From Chitinophagaceae bacterium (GTDB lineage Bacteria; Bacteroidota; Bacteroidia; Chitinophagales; Chitinophagaceae), in assembly GCA_016713085.1 (NCBI GenBank), contig JADJPV010000002.1, positions 1,659,345 to 1,723,344 of the forward strand: a stretch of 64,000 bases of DNA. The letters run 5' to 3'. The translations under genes and the position numbers were made by a program. Each line of letters begins with the position of its first letter. Position 1 is the first letter of the stretch. Shown here piece by piece: positions 43,995 through 54,502 of the stretch. Under the pieces are notes generated by a model. That model made no database searches. It saw only the letters and a list, made by a program, of their open reading frames with translations, and was not told where the DNA came from.

Positions 43995-46900
43995 GTGTCT
44001 TCAGCAGGAAAGAGTGTCAAAAATCTCTTACCTGTGACAAAATTTCCTGAAATAAAAGAACTCTATTCCTATAAAAAACAACTCTGGATCGGCACTTTAA
44101 ATTACGGTATATATATAGCAGAAGCACAAGGAAAGGATACAATAATTACCTCACTGTCTACAAGTGGTGGAGCGGGATGTTTTACAGTAGATAATGGAGG
44201 CAAAATCTGGATAGGTACCCGTGGCAATGGCATAAAAATTTATGACCCGGCAACAAAAGATCTTGCTACAACAGTAAGCAAATCAGAAAATGACAGAACT
44301 CTGGGCAAAAACTTTGTATTATCGCTGTTTACTGATAGACAGGGTATTATCTGGGCAGGGTTAAGCGGAGGTGGAGTTTCCAAACATGATCCATTAAATT
44401 ATCAGTTTCAGAATTTCGGCAACGAAACAGGCAACAGCAATTCACTTCCCGACAATATGGTCTTTGATATATACAAAGCCAAAAATGAACGCTACTATAT
44501 CGGTACACAAACGCAAGGGCTTATTGAATGGAACGGCAAACAGAATAAATTTATACCTTTCAATGAATCGTACAGATTTGGCAACATCAGCAATACTATT
44601 TATGACATTACAGAAGATAAAAAAAACAATCTCTGGGTAGCAAGCTGGGGAGGTTTGCTGAAACTGAATACTCAAAACAGAAAACTCGACTTTTATAAAG
44701 ACCCGAAATTCCTTACTTCACAAAAATTATATGGCATACTCAAACTGAGAAATGCTGACAGCCTCTTTATTACAGGAGAAAACGGATTAGCTTTCTTTTC
44801 ACTGAAAGATTACCAATGGAAACCATGCAAACCAGAGGCTGGATCATTCAGCTATATTGCCAGATATATTCATGAAGATGAAAATAATATTTTGTGGATA
44901 TCCAGTATTGGACAGGGGCTTTTAAAATACGATATTCGAAACAATAAAATAACCGTTTGTGAACAGGTACGGAAAATCAGTAAATATGTACGTTACATTT
45001 TCAGAGATGGGAGTAATTTTTGGCTGGCTACAGATAATGGAGTAGTCGTTTACAATTACAAAAACGAAACGGTAGTAAGGCATATTTCAATAAGTATAAA
45101 CGGAGCCATTAATCAATCGGGTGTTGTTTATGCAATTGAAAAAGACAGAAACGGTGATTTTTGGGCAAGCAGTAACAATGGGCTGTATAAAATTGATGGC
45201 AAAAAATATACGCTTCTCAATTATAGCAGAAGTAATGGCCTTTCGTTTCTTGAATACAATACAGCCTGCATTTTAAAAGAAGAAGACGGCTCAATTATAC
45301 TCGGAGGTGTAGGCGGAATTACAAAGTTCAATCCGGCCGCACTTAAAACAAATACCTTCAGCCCTCCACCTACCTTAACAGCTATTATCATCAATGGCAA
45401 TCCCTGGAATGGCAAAATATCAGTTTCACATCTGAAAGAACTAAAACTCCCGTACAATGAAAATTTTTTAACCCTTGTTTTTGCTGTGAATAATTTTTCA
45501 GGATCGCCAAAAAATAATTTTTACTTTCGGCTGTTGGGAGTAAACAATGAGTGGGTCAACAATGGCAATCATAATATGGCAGGATATACGGCACTTTCCC
45601 CCGGCGAATACATATTTCAATTACAGTCCTCCAACAGTGACGGTGTAAAAAACAATAACATTACCACACTCAAAATAATCATTCAACCACCGTGGTGGCA
45701 AACTTCTCTTTTCTATGCTTCCCTTTTTTCACTTATAGTCGGCAGTATTTTTCTTTTATCAAAAAAAAGAATAGGCGATATCCGTAAAGAAGCTAAACTG
45801 AAACAAAAAATAGCAGAGAATGAAACGATGTGGCTCAGCGTGCAAATGAATCCGCATTTTATTTTTAATTCACTCAACAGTATCAACAGCTTTATTGTTG
45901 AAAATAAGACACATCTGGCAAGTGATTACCTCACAAAATTTTCACGGCTTATTCGTTTGATACTGGAAAACTCAAAAAATGAATTTATCCCACTGGAAAA
46001 GGAACTGGAAACCATGAAGCTTTACCTTCTGATGGAAAGTCTGCGGTTTAAAAATCAGTTTGAATACAACATCTCAATTGATGAAAATACAGATGAACAA
46101 TACGTAAGAGTTCCACCGCTCATTATTCAGCCTTATGCCGAAAATGCCATCTGGCATGGATTAATGCACCAGGATAAAAAAGGCAGGCTTGATATTATCA
46201 TTAAAATGGGAACAAACTTTCTACACATTGAAATACTGGACAATGGAATAGGAAGAGACAAAGCTGCACAACTAAACAGTAAAAAAAGTAATGAACAAAA
46301 ATCCTACGGCATGGAAATAACTTCCAAGAGAATTACAAGCTTACATCCCGACAACAGAATAGAAATTGCAGACCTGAAAAATGACGTTGGTCAACCAGCA
46401 GGTACCCGTATAACTATTTTCATCAGCATCAGTAAACTACTCAGCAGTAAAAAAAGAATAACCACACGAATGAGTAAGCTAAACAGTTACAAACAAAACA
46501 TAAAAGACTTACCTGTAAAACCTGAAACGATGAAAGCGATCATTATTGATGATGAGCAGCATTGCATTACAACTTTGCGTTGGAACTTGAAAGAATATTG
46601 TCCAAATGTAAAAGTAGCAGCTACTGCACAAAACGGTTCTGAGGGTATCTTTCTCATCAATCACCATCGCCCTGACCTTGTATTTCTGGATGTGGAAATG
46701 CCTCAAATGAATGGCATTGATATGCTGGAGCAGGTAAAAGACATTTCGTTTGATGTAATTTTTACCACTGCTTACGATCATTATGCAGTAAAAGCAATCA
46801 AACTCAATGCACTGGATTACCTCCTAAAACCCATAGATAAAGACGAACTCGTAAAGGCGATGGAACGGGTACACAACAAGAAAACCCTCACCAGTAAAAA

Positions 46901-47270
46901 ACAGATTGAATCACTAACGGAAATGCAGAAGCAGAAAGTAACAGACAGAATTGCGCTTTCTACCAACGCAGGTCTGCAGTTTATCAACCTTAATGAACTT
47001 ATACGTATTGAAGGCGATGGCAACTACTGTAATTTTATACTAAAAGACAAAAAGAAAATCCTCATTTCAAAAAAACTGGGAGAGGCTGAAGATATTCTTA
47101 AAGAAAATGAACTCTTCTTCAGGGCTCATAAAAGTTATATTATTAATCTGAAATTTGTTGAAAAATACATCCGTGGCGAAGGTGGGGAAATCATAATGGA
47201 AGATGGCACTTCTATTGCTCTTTCCCGTAACAGGAAAGATGAATTTCTGGAGCGGTTTTCAAAACTCTGA
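43995..47270 (+). CDS. LytS-like propeller sensor histidine kinase fused in frame to a LytTR response regulator
   Basis: As read, the frame begins with a GTG at 43995, but the true protein begins at 43387 (see previous entry). In order: propeller blades, a Y_Y_Y domain (FSGSPKNNFYFRLLGV), one membrane helix (about 45710-45770), the LytS-type kinase box WLSVQMNPHFIFNSLNSINSFI, an N-box NAIWHGL and DNGIGRDKA. Then a linker and a receiver (AIIIDDEQ, FLDVEMPQMNG, LLKPID) with a LytTR DNA-binding domain. With one A fewer in the A7 run at 46449-46455 the kinase would stop at a TAA and the regulator would start at ATG 46530. The fusion is thus doubtful. Confidence 0.85.
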   Translation: MSSAGKSVKNLLPVTKFPEIKELYSYKKQLWIGTLNYGIYIAEAQGKDTIITSLSTSGGAGCFTVDNGGKIWIGTRGNGIKIYDPATKDLATTVSKSENDRTLGKNFVLSLFTDRQGIIWAGLSGGGVSKHDPLNYQFQNFGNETGNSNSLPDNMVFDIYKAKNERYYIGTQTQGLIEWNGKQNKFIPFNESYRFGNISNTIYDITEDKKNNLWVASWGGLLKLNTQNRKLDFYKDPKFLTSQKLYGILKLRNADSLFITGENGLAFFSLKDYQWKPCKPEAGSFSYIARYIHEDENNILWISSIGQGLLKYDIRNNKITVCEQVRKISKYVRYIFRDGSNFWLATDNGVVVYNYKNETVVRHISISINGAINQSGVVYAIEKDRNGDFWASSNNGLYKIDGKKYTLLNYSRSNGLSFLEYNTACILKEEDGSIILGGVGGITKFNPAALKTNTFSPPPTLTAIIINGNPWNGKISVSHLKELKLPYNENFLTLVFAVNNFSGSPKNNFYFRLLGVNNEWVNNGNHNMAGYTALSPGEYIFQLQSSNSDGVKNNNITTLKIIIQPPWWQTSLFYASLFSLIVGSIFLLSKKRIGDIRKEAKLKQKIAENETMWLSVQMNPHFIFNSLNSINSFIVENKTHLASDYLTKFSRLIRLILENSKNEFIPLEKELETMKLYLLMESLRFKNQFEYNISIDENTDEQYVRVPPLIIQPYAENAIWHGLMHQDKKGRLDIIIKMGTNFLHIEILDNGIGRDKAAQLNSKKSNEQKSYGMEITSKRITSLHPDNRIEIADLKNDVGQPAGTRITIFISISKLLSSKKRITTRMSKLNSYKQNIKDLPVKPETMKAIIIDDEQHCITTLRWNLKEYCPNVKVAATAQNGSEGIFLINHHRPDLVFLDVEMPQMNGIDMLEQVKDISFDVIFTTAYDHYAVKAIKLNALDYLLKPIDKDELVKAMERVHNKKTLTSKKQIESLTEMQKQKVTDRIALSTNAGLQFINLNELIRIEGDGNYCNFILKDKKKILISKKLGEAEDILKENELFFRAHKSYIINLKFVEKYIRGEGGEIIMEDGTSIALSRNRKDEFLERFSKL

Positions 47271-47478
47271 TACAAACTCCCAATCGAAGTATTCTTTCAT
47301 CAGCAAAAATCTGTTGAACTAATAGGTGGTGGCAGTGTTAACATCACAATACAAAGAAATCTCACTTTATATATCCAAAGCTTCCATTGGTACACTTCCG
47401 CTTGAGTTCTGTTCTGATATAAATTAAGTTTACACTGTAAGAATCAATTCTTTTTTTATTCACTAACCTTCAAAATAA

Positions 47479-47736
47479 ATGACCATGAAATGGAATCCTT
47501 TTAACCGCTGGTTCAATGTAGATAACGAAATCAAAAACGCTTATAAGGATTACTTTAAAGAATGTGGCTATAAAGATGATGCGCCAAAAATGATCACTGA
47601 GGAACTACCTGTTCTGGAAGAACCCCGGCAAAAGTCTTTCTCTGAAAGAATGAAATCATTTTTTTCTGCATCCCAATCCAGCACTAAACAACAGCTTGAA
47701 AACTACCAGAATAAATTACCTGAGCCTCAACATTAA
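47479..47736 (+). CDS. Small protein of unknown function
   Basis: 85 residues, hydrophilic, with no signal or membrane segment: WNPFNRWFNVDNEIKNAYKDYF, an acidic middle and a Gln-rich end. The second codon pair (ATG at 47485) is an alternative start. A strong terminator follows. Function unknown. Confidence 0.65.
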   Translation: MTMKWNPFNRWFNVDNEIKNAYKDYFKECGYKDDAPKMITEELPVLEEPRQKSFSERMKSFFSASQSSTKQQLENYQNKLPEPQH

Positions 47737-47800
47737 CAGATATTCACAGGGGAAAATTTATCAAAAAGCTTTCTTGCTGACTTGAGATTATCATTTACAG

Positions 47801-47832
47801 ACAAAGCCGGTTAATAACCGGCTTTGTCTTTT
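47801..47832 (+). terminator. Intrinsic terminator
   Basis: ACAAAGCCGG (47801-47810) and CCGGCTTTGT (47818-47827), perfect 10-bp stem, then CTTTTT. It ends the small gene upstream and may also serve the convergent thiolase. Confidence 0.92.
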
Positions 47833-47931
47833 TACTGCTCACAGGTATAATTTCTGTTGAAATAAATAACACTCCGAAAACCGGATAGTTATTTATTCTA
47901 TCATGTACTTTGGAGCTTCACAACAAACTCA

Positions 47932-49119
47932 TTACTTACCACTCACATTCTCAATCACCATCGCACTTGCCCCACCACCGCCATTGCAAATTCCCGCTGC
48001 ACCATACTTTGCATTATTCGCTTTTAATACATTGATGAGTGTAACGATAATTCTTGCACCACTGCAACCTAATGCATGGCCCAGTGATACAGCACCACCA
48101 TGTACATTGACTTTTGCCGGATCGAGTTTCATTCGTCTGCTGTTTTCAATTCCCACAACAGCAAATGCTTCATTTAATTCCCAGTATGCAATGTCTTCCA
48201 TTTTCAATCCGGCTTTGGCAACTGCTTTCGGAACAGCTACAGATGGAGTTGTTGTAAACCATTCAGGAGCCTGTTCAGCATCTGCATAAGAAAGAATTTT
48301 AGCAATGGGTTTTAATCCCAGTTCATCTGCTTTTTCTTTACTCATCAATACCAAAGCAGCAGCGCCATCATTCATGGTACTTGCATTGGCAGCCGTTACT
48401 GTTCCTTCTTTTATAAATGCAGGATGTAATGTGGCAATTTTATCAAACTTTACATTGTAAGGTTCTTCATCTTTTGCAAACACAATTGGATCGCCTTTGC
48501 GCTGCGGAATTTCTACCGGCACAATTTCATTATCAAACAATCCTTTTTCCCATGCAGCCTGTGACCGTTTATAACTTTCAGTTGCAAATGCATCCTGCTC
48601 TTCACGGCTGATGCCGCATTCTTTTGCACATAACTCTGCAGCATTCCCCATTGCCTTTCCATCATACACATCAGTTAATCCATCTTTTGCCAACCCATCA
48701 ATGAACATGGTATTCCCGTATTTATGACCCCAACGCATATTCTCTGCATAAAAAGGAACATTGCTCATACTTTCCATACCTCCGGCAATTACAATGTCAG
48801 CATCGCCAAGTAAAATACTTTGTGTTGCCTGTGCAATAGCTTTCATACCACTGGCACAAACCTTATTTACTGTTGTACAATTCACTTCGTTGGGAAGTCC
48901 GGCAAATTTTGCTGCCTGCCTTGCAGGTGCCTTACCGAGATTGGCCTGTATTACACAGCCCATTAATACATCCTGTACCTGTTCAGGTTTTATGCCTGCC
49001 TTTTGTAAAGCCCCTTTAATTGCCGAAGCCCCTAACTGTGTGGCACTTACCTGTTTCAGGCTTCCACCAAAGCTGCCCATCGGGGTTCGAACCGCCGAAA
49101 TAATATACACTTCTTTCAT
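47932..49119 (-). CDS. Acetyl-CoA C-acyltransferase (thiolase)
   Basis: 395 residues from the ATG at 49119; an extra 30-residue upstream extension has low-complexity coding and is unlikely. NKVCASGMKAI contains the nucleophile Cys, GGMESMSNVPFY, HGGAVSLGHALGCSGARI the His/base, and CNGGGGASAMVIE the second Cys region (Gly here in the usual CxGGG). It makes or cleaves acetoacetyl-CoA and 3-oxoacyl-CoA in beta-oxidation. Confidence 0.93.
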   Translation of the reverse strand: MKEVYIISAVRTPMGSFGGSLKQVSATQLGASAIKGALQKAGIKPEQVQDVLMGCVIQANLGKAPARQAAKFAGLPNEVNCTTVNKVCASGMKAIAQATQSILLGDADIVIAGGMESMSNVPFYAENMRWGHKYGNTMFIDGLAKDGLTDVYDGKAMGNAAELCAKECGISREEQDAFATESYKRSQAAWEKGLFDNEIVPVEIPQRKGDPIVFAKDEEPYNVKFDKIATLHPAFIKEGTVTAANASTMNDGAAALVLMSKEKADELGLKPIAKILSYADAEQAPEWFTTTPSVAVPKAVAKAGLKMEDIAYWELNEAFAVVGIENSRRMKLDPAKVNVHGGAVSLGHALGCSGARIIVTLINVLKANNAKYGAAGICNGGGGASAMVIENVSGK

Positions 49120-49433
49120 AATTGCAAATCGTTGATTATTGAGACACAAAGGTAACCTAAAACAACCTCCCGTTCCTGCACCCAAACTTGTAAACGGCGG
49201 AAAATTCAAGGTGAATGAAACAGAAAAGCGAACCCGGTTCTAGCTGGTTTTGCTTCATGTATATGCCTAACCTCAATTAAAGTTTTACCTCTAATCTGTT
49301 TTTGTTAAACAAAACCCATCCGAGCAGTTGTAATTTATAAAACAAAGCTTATGAGCCGAATCATTTGAATTCATGACCTTACTCATTTTACCCTTATTTT
49401 AAAATGCCAATTTTGTGCTCCCCATTATCTATG
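49120..49433. other. Divergent intergenic region with an operator-like palindrome
   Basis: 314 bp between the thiolase and a histidine kinase. A perfect palindrome TTTTGTT-A-AACAAAA is at 49300-49314 and could be a regulator site. TACCCTTA-like -7 boxes lie near the kinase start. Nothing else is evident. Confidence 0.35.
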
Positions 49434-50753
49434 CAACAGCAACAAAATCTTATCAGCAAAAAGCTACTTTCAATTGCAGTTACTCCTGCAGCAAAACTCA
49501 CTTACGTGTACCTCATCCTGAGCATTACCTGGATTTTGCTTGGCGATTGGGCCGTTTATACATTTGCAAGCAATGACCATAACATGCTTGAAAAATTACA
49601 GTCGATGAAAGGGCTGCTTTTTGTGGGAATTTCAGCCACTGTTTTATATCTCTTAAGCAATAAATTTTATACCGACCTGAAATTAAGTACTCAGAAAAAT
49701 GAAATGATGGAGCAAAGCTTTGCAGCCCTGAATGAAGCTGCACGCAGTGGCATTATTGATCTGAACTTAATTACACAAACAGCAACGATCAATGAAAAGA
49801 TGAAGTTCTTTCTGCCCTCTTCCACTTCTTTTGTTGATAATTTTTTGAACCGTTATTACGATCGCATTCATCCAAACGATAAGGAAAGAGTGTTACAGGA
49901 GTATACTGACATCATTAACTCGCAGAACGATATCTGGAAAACCGAATACAGTCTTCTTGCAGGCGATAACGACTACTACCATGTTGTCAACAGCATTTAC
50001 ATCGTACATGATAAAGAAACTGGCCATGCCATTCAACTGATTGGCGAAATACAGGATATCAGTAAATTAAAAAATCTGCAGGCAGACTATTATGATCAGC
50101 AGCTGAAACATAAACAACGTCTTGCTTCGTCCATCATTAAAGCGCAGGAAAATGAACGCAACCGCTGGGCAGAGGAATTACATGACAATGTATCGCAACT
50201 GCTTTCAGTGTCCAATCTATACCTTTCAAGTATTCAATTGAAACAGGAAGAGAATATTTCCCTGCTGCTCAAAGCAAAAGAAATGGTAACAGAAGCACAG
50301 CAGGAAATCCGATTGCTTTCATCGAGTATTAAACCACCGGTTTTTTCTTTTACAACATTAAACCAGGCACTGGATAAACTGATTGCTGACATTATCCGTG
50401 TTAAAAAAATAGGTTTTCATCTCAACTCTACAGATCTCGATGAGGGAGAACTGGACGATCAGCACAAATTGCTGGTTTACCGTATTGTTCAGGAACAGCT
50501 GAATAATATTATTAAATACGCAGATGCAGGTCACATTGATATAACTATTTCAAACAGGAATGACAATGTACATATCCGTATTTCAGATGATGGAAAAGGA
50601 TTTGATACAAAGCAGATTCAAACCGGCCTTGGCCTGCGAAATATTCAAACCCGTTTACAATTGTATAAAGGGCACATGAAAATTGAATCATCACCGGGAG
50701 AAGGCTGTAAACTGTATGTTTCTTTTTCAGCCGGGCTCACTTTAGCCTATTAA
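49434..50753 (+). CDS. Sensor histidine kinase, NarL/DesK type (HisKA_3)
   Basis: 439 residues; two membrane helices near the N-terminus (about 22-43, 58-80), a PAS-like domain (about 95-205, NEAARSGIIDLN... YHVVNSIYIVHD), the H-box QENERNRWAEELHDNVSQLL (phosphorylated His), and an HATPase with NNIIKYADAG (N-box) and DDGKGFDTKQ and TGLGLRNIQTR. The start could be 30 bp earlier (49404). No response regulator gene is adjacent. Signal unknown. Confidence 0.9.
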   Translation, partial: QQQQNLISKKLLSIAVTPAAKLTYVYLILSITWILLGDWAVYTFASNDHNMLEKLQSMKGLLFVGISATVLYLLSNKFYTDLKLSTQKNEMMEQSFAALNEAARSGIIDLNLITQTATINEKMKFFLPSSTSFVDNFLNRYYDRIHPNDKERVLQEYTDIINSQNDIWKTEYSLLAGDNDYYHVVNSIYIVHDKETGHAIQLIGEIQDISKLKNLQADYYDQQLKHKQRLASSIIKAQENERNRWAEELHDNVSQLLSVSNLYLSSIQLKQEENISLLLKAKEMVTEAQQEIRLLSSSIKPPVFSFTTLNQALDKLIADIIRVKKIGFHLNSTDLDEGELDDQHKLLVYRIVQEQLNNIIKYADAGHIDITISNRNDNVHIRISDDGKGFDTKQIQTGLGLRNIQTRLQLYKGHMKIESSPGEGCKLYVSFSAGLTLAY

Positions 50754-50991
50754 GGCAAACCGGAATTAAATTCAGACGACATTAAGGTTCATTGGCCTAA
50801 AGTAAAAACCCTGTTTCCTGCCTAGTAAATCATCTGAACGGCGTCGGCAATGAACCCTTATACAGCAAAAACACTGTATTAAAAGGGAGTTCCCCTATTT
50901 TTTTTAACCGGAACTTGTCGGACCTTGCACTCACCCCCTGATAGCCAAAACAAGTTTCTGATCCTGGTGTGAAATTTAAAATCCGTAGCTT

Positions 50992-53900
50992 ATGAGTAAA
51001 AAATTTTACCCATTTTTTTTATTGTTTCTTTTATTTGCTGCAGGGACCTCTGCGCAGTTTTGTAATAATTTTACTGCATCAGCTGTAACGATTGAATCGA
51101 GATGTGCTGCAACAGGTAAAATTATTATTACCGCCGCCAATGGGTCGGGTACCTATAACTATTCAGTAACAGGTCCTGTTTCTACTCCCTATACATCAAA
51201 TGATACGATTGACGGGTTACCCGCCGGTGTGTACCAGGTTTTTGTAAAAGATGTAGTTGATGGTTGTTTTTATACTATCCCAAGTGTAATAGTTGGCGGA
51301 TCTTATCACGATCCACGCTTTGATCTGTTAAGAACAAATGTTACCTGCATCAACGGAACTGACGGAACTATAACAGTTGACAATGTGCAATTTGGCCGTC
51401 CGCCTTTTTCTTATACAATTGTAGCCCCATCAACTTACGGAATTGGCACAACCAATTCCACCGGTGTGTTTACTGACTTAGTTGCCGGCTCCTATTTTAT
51501 TCAGCAAAGAGATTCTTGCGGTGGTATTCAAACAAGGAATATCAGCATTCTTAACTACGACTGGTTTATCGATCAATCATCTGTTACAAAGTTTGATTGC
51601 GACAGTGCAGATATTTTCATTAAGCTGAAAGATATTTTCGGAAACGTAAATACATCGGGAAATATGTTTGATGGATTTACTTACGGAGCCATTACACCAG
51701 CCGGCGATACGATTTCATTTAACACAAACAACTTCCAGATCCTGCTCGGAAATTTCAGGACTCTGAAACTCTTTGCAAAAGATAAATGCGGTAATATTAA
51801 AACGGTAAACTGGACCGACAACAAGAAACCAACACTTGCCTCTGCGGTTACACAATTCAATCAGGAGTGTAATTTTTTCTCTGTAAGAGTTACCGGCCAG
51901 CAAAACCTTACCAATCCGAATTACTGCCTGTACGACAGCGTTGATAATTTAATTACCTGTAACACAAGCGGCCAGTTTGATAGTTTAGCTTATGGTTCCT
52001 ACTGCATTAAAATGACCGATGTTTGTTTTGACACTGTAATTACCCGTTGCTTTACTGCTGTAAAACCAATTCCAAATGTTGCAGCCAATGTAACCGTTAC
52101 AAACGGAGATGACTGCCAGCATTTTAATGTATCGGTAAGTGGACAAACAAATTTATTCAACCCGCAATTTTGCCTGTACGACAGTCTGAATGTATTGATA
52201 GGCTGTAACAGCAACGGCGTTTTCAATAATTTGCCCGTTGGCAATTATTGTATGCAGATATCAGGTTCAATCTGTAACGACACAACGATTCAGCGTTGCT
52301 TTACCATTGCTCCTGTTGAGCTTGGGCCGGGAGTTGGTGTTGATTTTTCGAATTTCAACTGTAATTCTTTCACAGGTACAATTACCGGCACTACCGGACT
52401 TGGCAATGCACATTACTGCTTATACGATAGCCTTAACGTATTAATTGGATGTAATTACACAGGTGTATTTGACAGTCTTGCATTTGGCTCTTACTGTATG
52501 ACCATTGAAACTTCTATTCTTACCGGAGCATGTGCCGATACCACCTTTACAAGATGCTTTACGGTAACAAAACCTGCTCCGTCTGTTGATGATGTAATTA
52601 CTGAAAAAACATGCAGCTTATTCAAAGCAACCATACCCGGTACACAGAACATGTTTAATCCGAGCTTCTGTTTGTATCAAAATAATGTACTGATCATTTG
52701 CAATACAACAGGAGTTTTTGACAGTCTTGCTTTTGGCAACTACTGTATAAGAGTAACTGATTCCTGTGCAGATACAACCATTGAAAAATGTTTTGAAGTA
52801 CTGGCCGATGTAATTGATATTACAGTGAAAGCAAGAGCTTCCTGCAGTATAGATCAAACAAAAATTACTGTGACAGTTGATACAGGTACGGGGCCTTTCG
52901 AATTAAAAATCTTTGATCAGTCGGGCACCCTCATAACCACTATTAATACCAGCAATACAACGATTGTTATTGACAGTTTATCAAATCTCCTAACTGGTGA
53001 CCGATACACGGTAACAGTAAGTGATGGTTGTGGAAACCTTGCAACAACAACAGTTGCACCGGTAGCGTCTTACTTTACAAAGAGTTCTGTTATTACAAGA
53101 AATTGCCCGGGTGGTTCATTTACACAAGGATCATCCGACATTGAATTGACACTGAACTCAAATCTTGCGAAAGTATTTCCTTCAATCATAAAAAAGGATG
53201 GAGCAACGGTGAGTATATCCTATTCATTCTCCAATTCTTCACAAACAGTCTTTACGTTTAAAGACCTGGAGCCGGGAACTTATATTATCAGGAGCCGTGT
53301 GAATAATTCATGTAACCTGAGTTTGTATGATACAATTACAGTAACTGCCTATCAATATCCATCACTGCAAAACTCAACACTTTACCGTTGTGATGATAAC
53401 AGTTTTAATATAACAGCTGTTACAACTGGAGGAATTACTCCGGCCATGTATGAAATCATCGGAAGCATTCCAAACACACCATCCATCATTGCACCGCCTC
53501 AAAGCAGTCCTATTTTCAATATCAATAATGGAACAGCTTATTCACTGGTGAGGTTAAGAGTACTTGATGCATGCGGAAACGCTTCTATCAACGATATCAG
53601 TACAGTGCCTCTTGTAAACGTTGTTATTAATGTACAGGGAGGATGTATTTTCGATACGGCAAATCTTAGTGTTGATCCTGTACCCGGTGCTACTTACAGC
53701 TGGTACAAAAAGATTTCAGCAGTTGACAGTATATTGATCGGAAATACTTCCAGTTATTATATTCCTTTTATCACCCTTGCAGATACAGCCATGTATGTTT
53801 GTAAAGTTGAGTTACAAACCGGATGTATTACCAGGTTAGCGTATTACAGGATAACGGGTTACTGCGACATGGTTCTGGATGACAGTAATATTAAGCTGCA

Positions 53901-54423
53901 GGGCAAAAAATCAGGTGCTGATGTGTTGATCAGCTGGAAAGTAAACAGCGAGTCTGATCTGAAAGAATATGTTCTTGAAAGGAAACGAAGCGATGAAAGC
54001 CAGTATACCGCCATTTACCAACAGCAGGTAAAAGGCACAAATGGAATTTATTTATTTACTGATACTAAGCCGGGACATTCAAAAACCTATTACCGTCTTC
54101 GTGTGGTAAAACAAAACGGCAATACGGCTTATACAAACTTCATTACAATCAGAAATGATGCCGCTGAAAACAGTTTCATCACATACCCTAATCCTGTAAA
54201 AGATGTGCTTACCGTACAGTTAAATAATACAAGCCTGAAGGAAATTGTATGGAAGTTATCTGACATCAATGGAAGAGTGATACAGGAAAAGAGAATCTCA
54301 GTACTGCCGCAGCAGAATTTCTCCTTGCTGCGTCCGTTAACTGCTCATCCGGGTATGTATCTGTTAAGTATCACTGATACAAAAACCAATACAACCGTCA
54401 CAAAGAAAATCATGTTACAATAA
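50992..54423 (+). CDS. Large secreted protein with internal repeats and T9SS sorting domain
   Basis: 1143 residues. Signal peptide (FLLFLLFAAGTSAQ); many Cys-rich beta-sandwich modules. Four copies of a repeat of about 82 residues with CLYDS...VFDSLAxGxYC...CF occur between codons near 51862 and 52805 (NPNYCLYD 51914, NPQFCLYD 52160, NAHYCLYD 52405, NPSFCLYQ 52657). The C-terminus has a fibronectin-like domain and then a T9SS type A sorting signal (YPNPVKDVLTVQL, GMYLLSI, KIML). Exported across the outer membrane and likely attached at the surface; adhesive or matrix function inferred. Confidence 0.9.
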   Translation: MSKKFYPFFLLFLLFAAGTSAQFCNNFTASAVTIESRCAATGKIIITAANGSGTYNYSVTGPVSTPYTSNDTIDGLPAGVYQVFVKDVVDGCFYTIPSVIVGGSYHDPRFDLLRTNVTCINGTDGTITVDNVQFGRPPFSYTIVAPSTYGIGTTNSTGVFTDLVAGSYFIQQRDSCGGIQTRNISILNYDWFIDQSSVTKFDCDSADIFIKLKDIFGNVNTSGNMFDGFTYGAITPAGDTISFNTNNFQILLGNFRTLKLFAKDKCGNIKTVNWTDNKKPTLASAVTQFNQECNFFSVRVTGQQNLTNPNYCLYDSVDNLITCNTSGQFDSLAYGSYCIKMTDVCFDTVITRCFTAVKPIPNVAANVTVTNGDDCQHFNVSVSGQTNLFNPQFCLYDSLNVLIGCNSNGVFNNLPVGNYCMQISGSICNDTTIQRCFTIAPVELGPGVGVDFSNFNCNSFTGTITGTTGLGNAHYCLYDSLNVLIGCNYTGVFDSLAFGSYCMTIETSILTGACADTTFTRCFTVTKPAPSVDDVITEKTCSLFKATIPGTQNMFNPSFCLYQNNVLIICNTTGVFDSLAFGNYCIRVTDSCADTTIEKCFEVLADVIDITVKARASCSIDQTKITVTVDTGTGPFELKIFDQSGTLITTINTSNTTIVIDSLSNLLTGDRYTVTVSDGCGNLATTTVAPVASYFTKSSVITRNCPGGSFTQGSSDIELTLNSNLAKVFPSIIKKDGATVSISYSFSNSSQTVFTFKDLEPGTYIIRSRVNNSCNLSLYDTITVTAYQYPSLQNSTLYRCDDNSFNITAVTTGGITPAMYEIIGSIPNTPSIIAPPQSSPIFNINNGTAYSLVRLRVLDACGNASINDISTVPLVNVVINVQGGCIFDTANLSVDPVPGATYSWYKKISAVDSILIGNTSSYYIPFITLADTAMYVCKVELQTGCITRLAYYRITGYCDMVLDDSNIKLQGKKSGADVLISWKVNSESDLKEYVLERKRSDESQYTAIYQQQVKGTNGIYLFTDTKPGHSKTYYRLRVVKQNGNTAYTNFITIRNDAAENSFITYPNPVKDVLTVQLNNTSLKEIVWKLSDINGRVIQEKRISVLPQQNFSLLRPLTAHPGMYLLSITDTKTNTTVTKKIMLQ

Positions 54424-54434
54424 CCAGGAGTGAA

Positions 54435-54469
54435 AAGTCCCGGTCCTTTTAAGGATCGGGGCTTCTTTT
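54435..54469 (+). terminator. Intrinsic terminator of the T9SS protein gene
   Basis: 14-bp stem with two G-U wobbles (54435-54448 with 54451-54464), tight 2-nt loop, then CTTTTA. Directly after the stop of the gene. Confidence 0.85.
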
Positions 54470-54502
54470 ATTTCTAAGATTGGTTCTTTTTTTCAGAACT
54501 GT

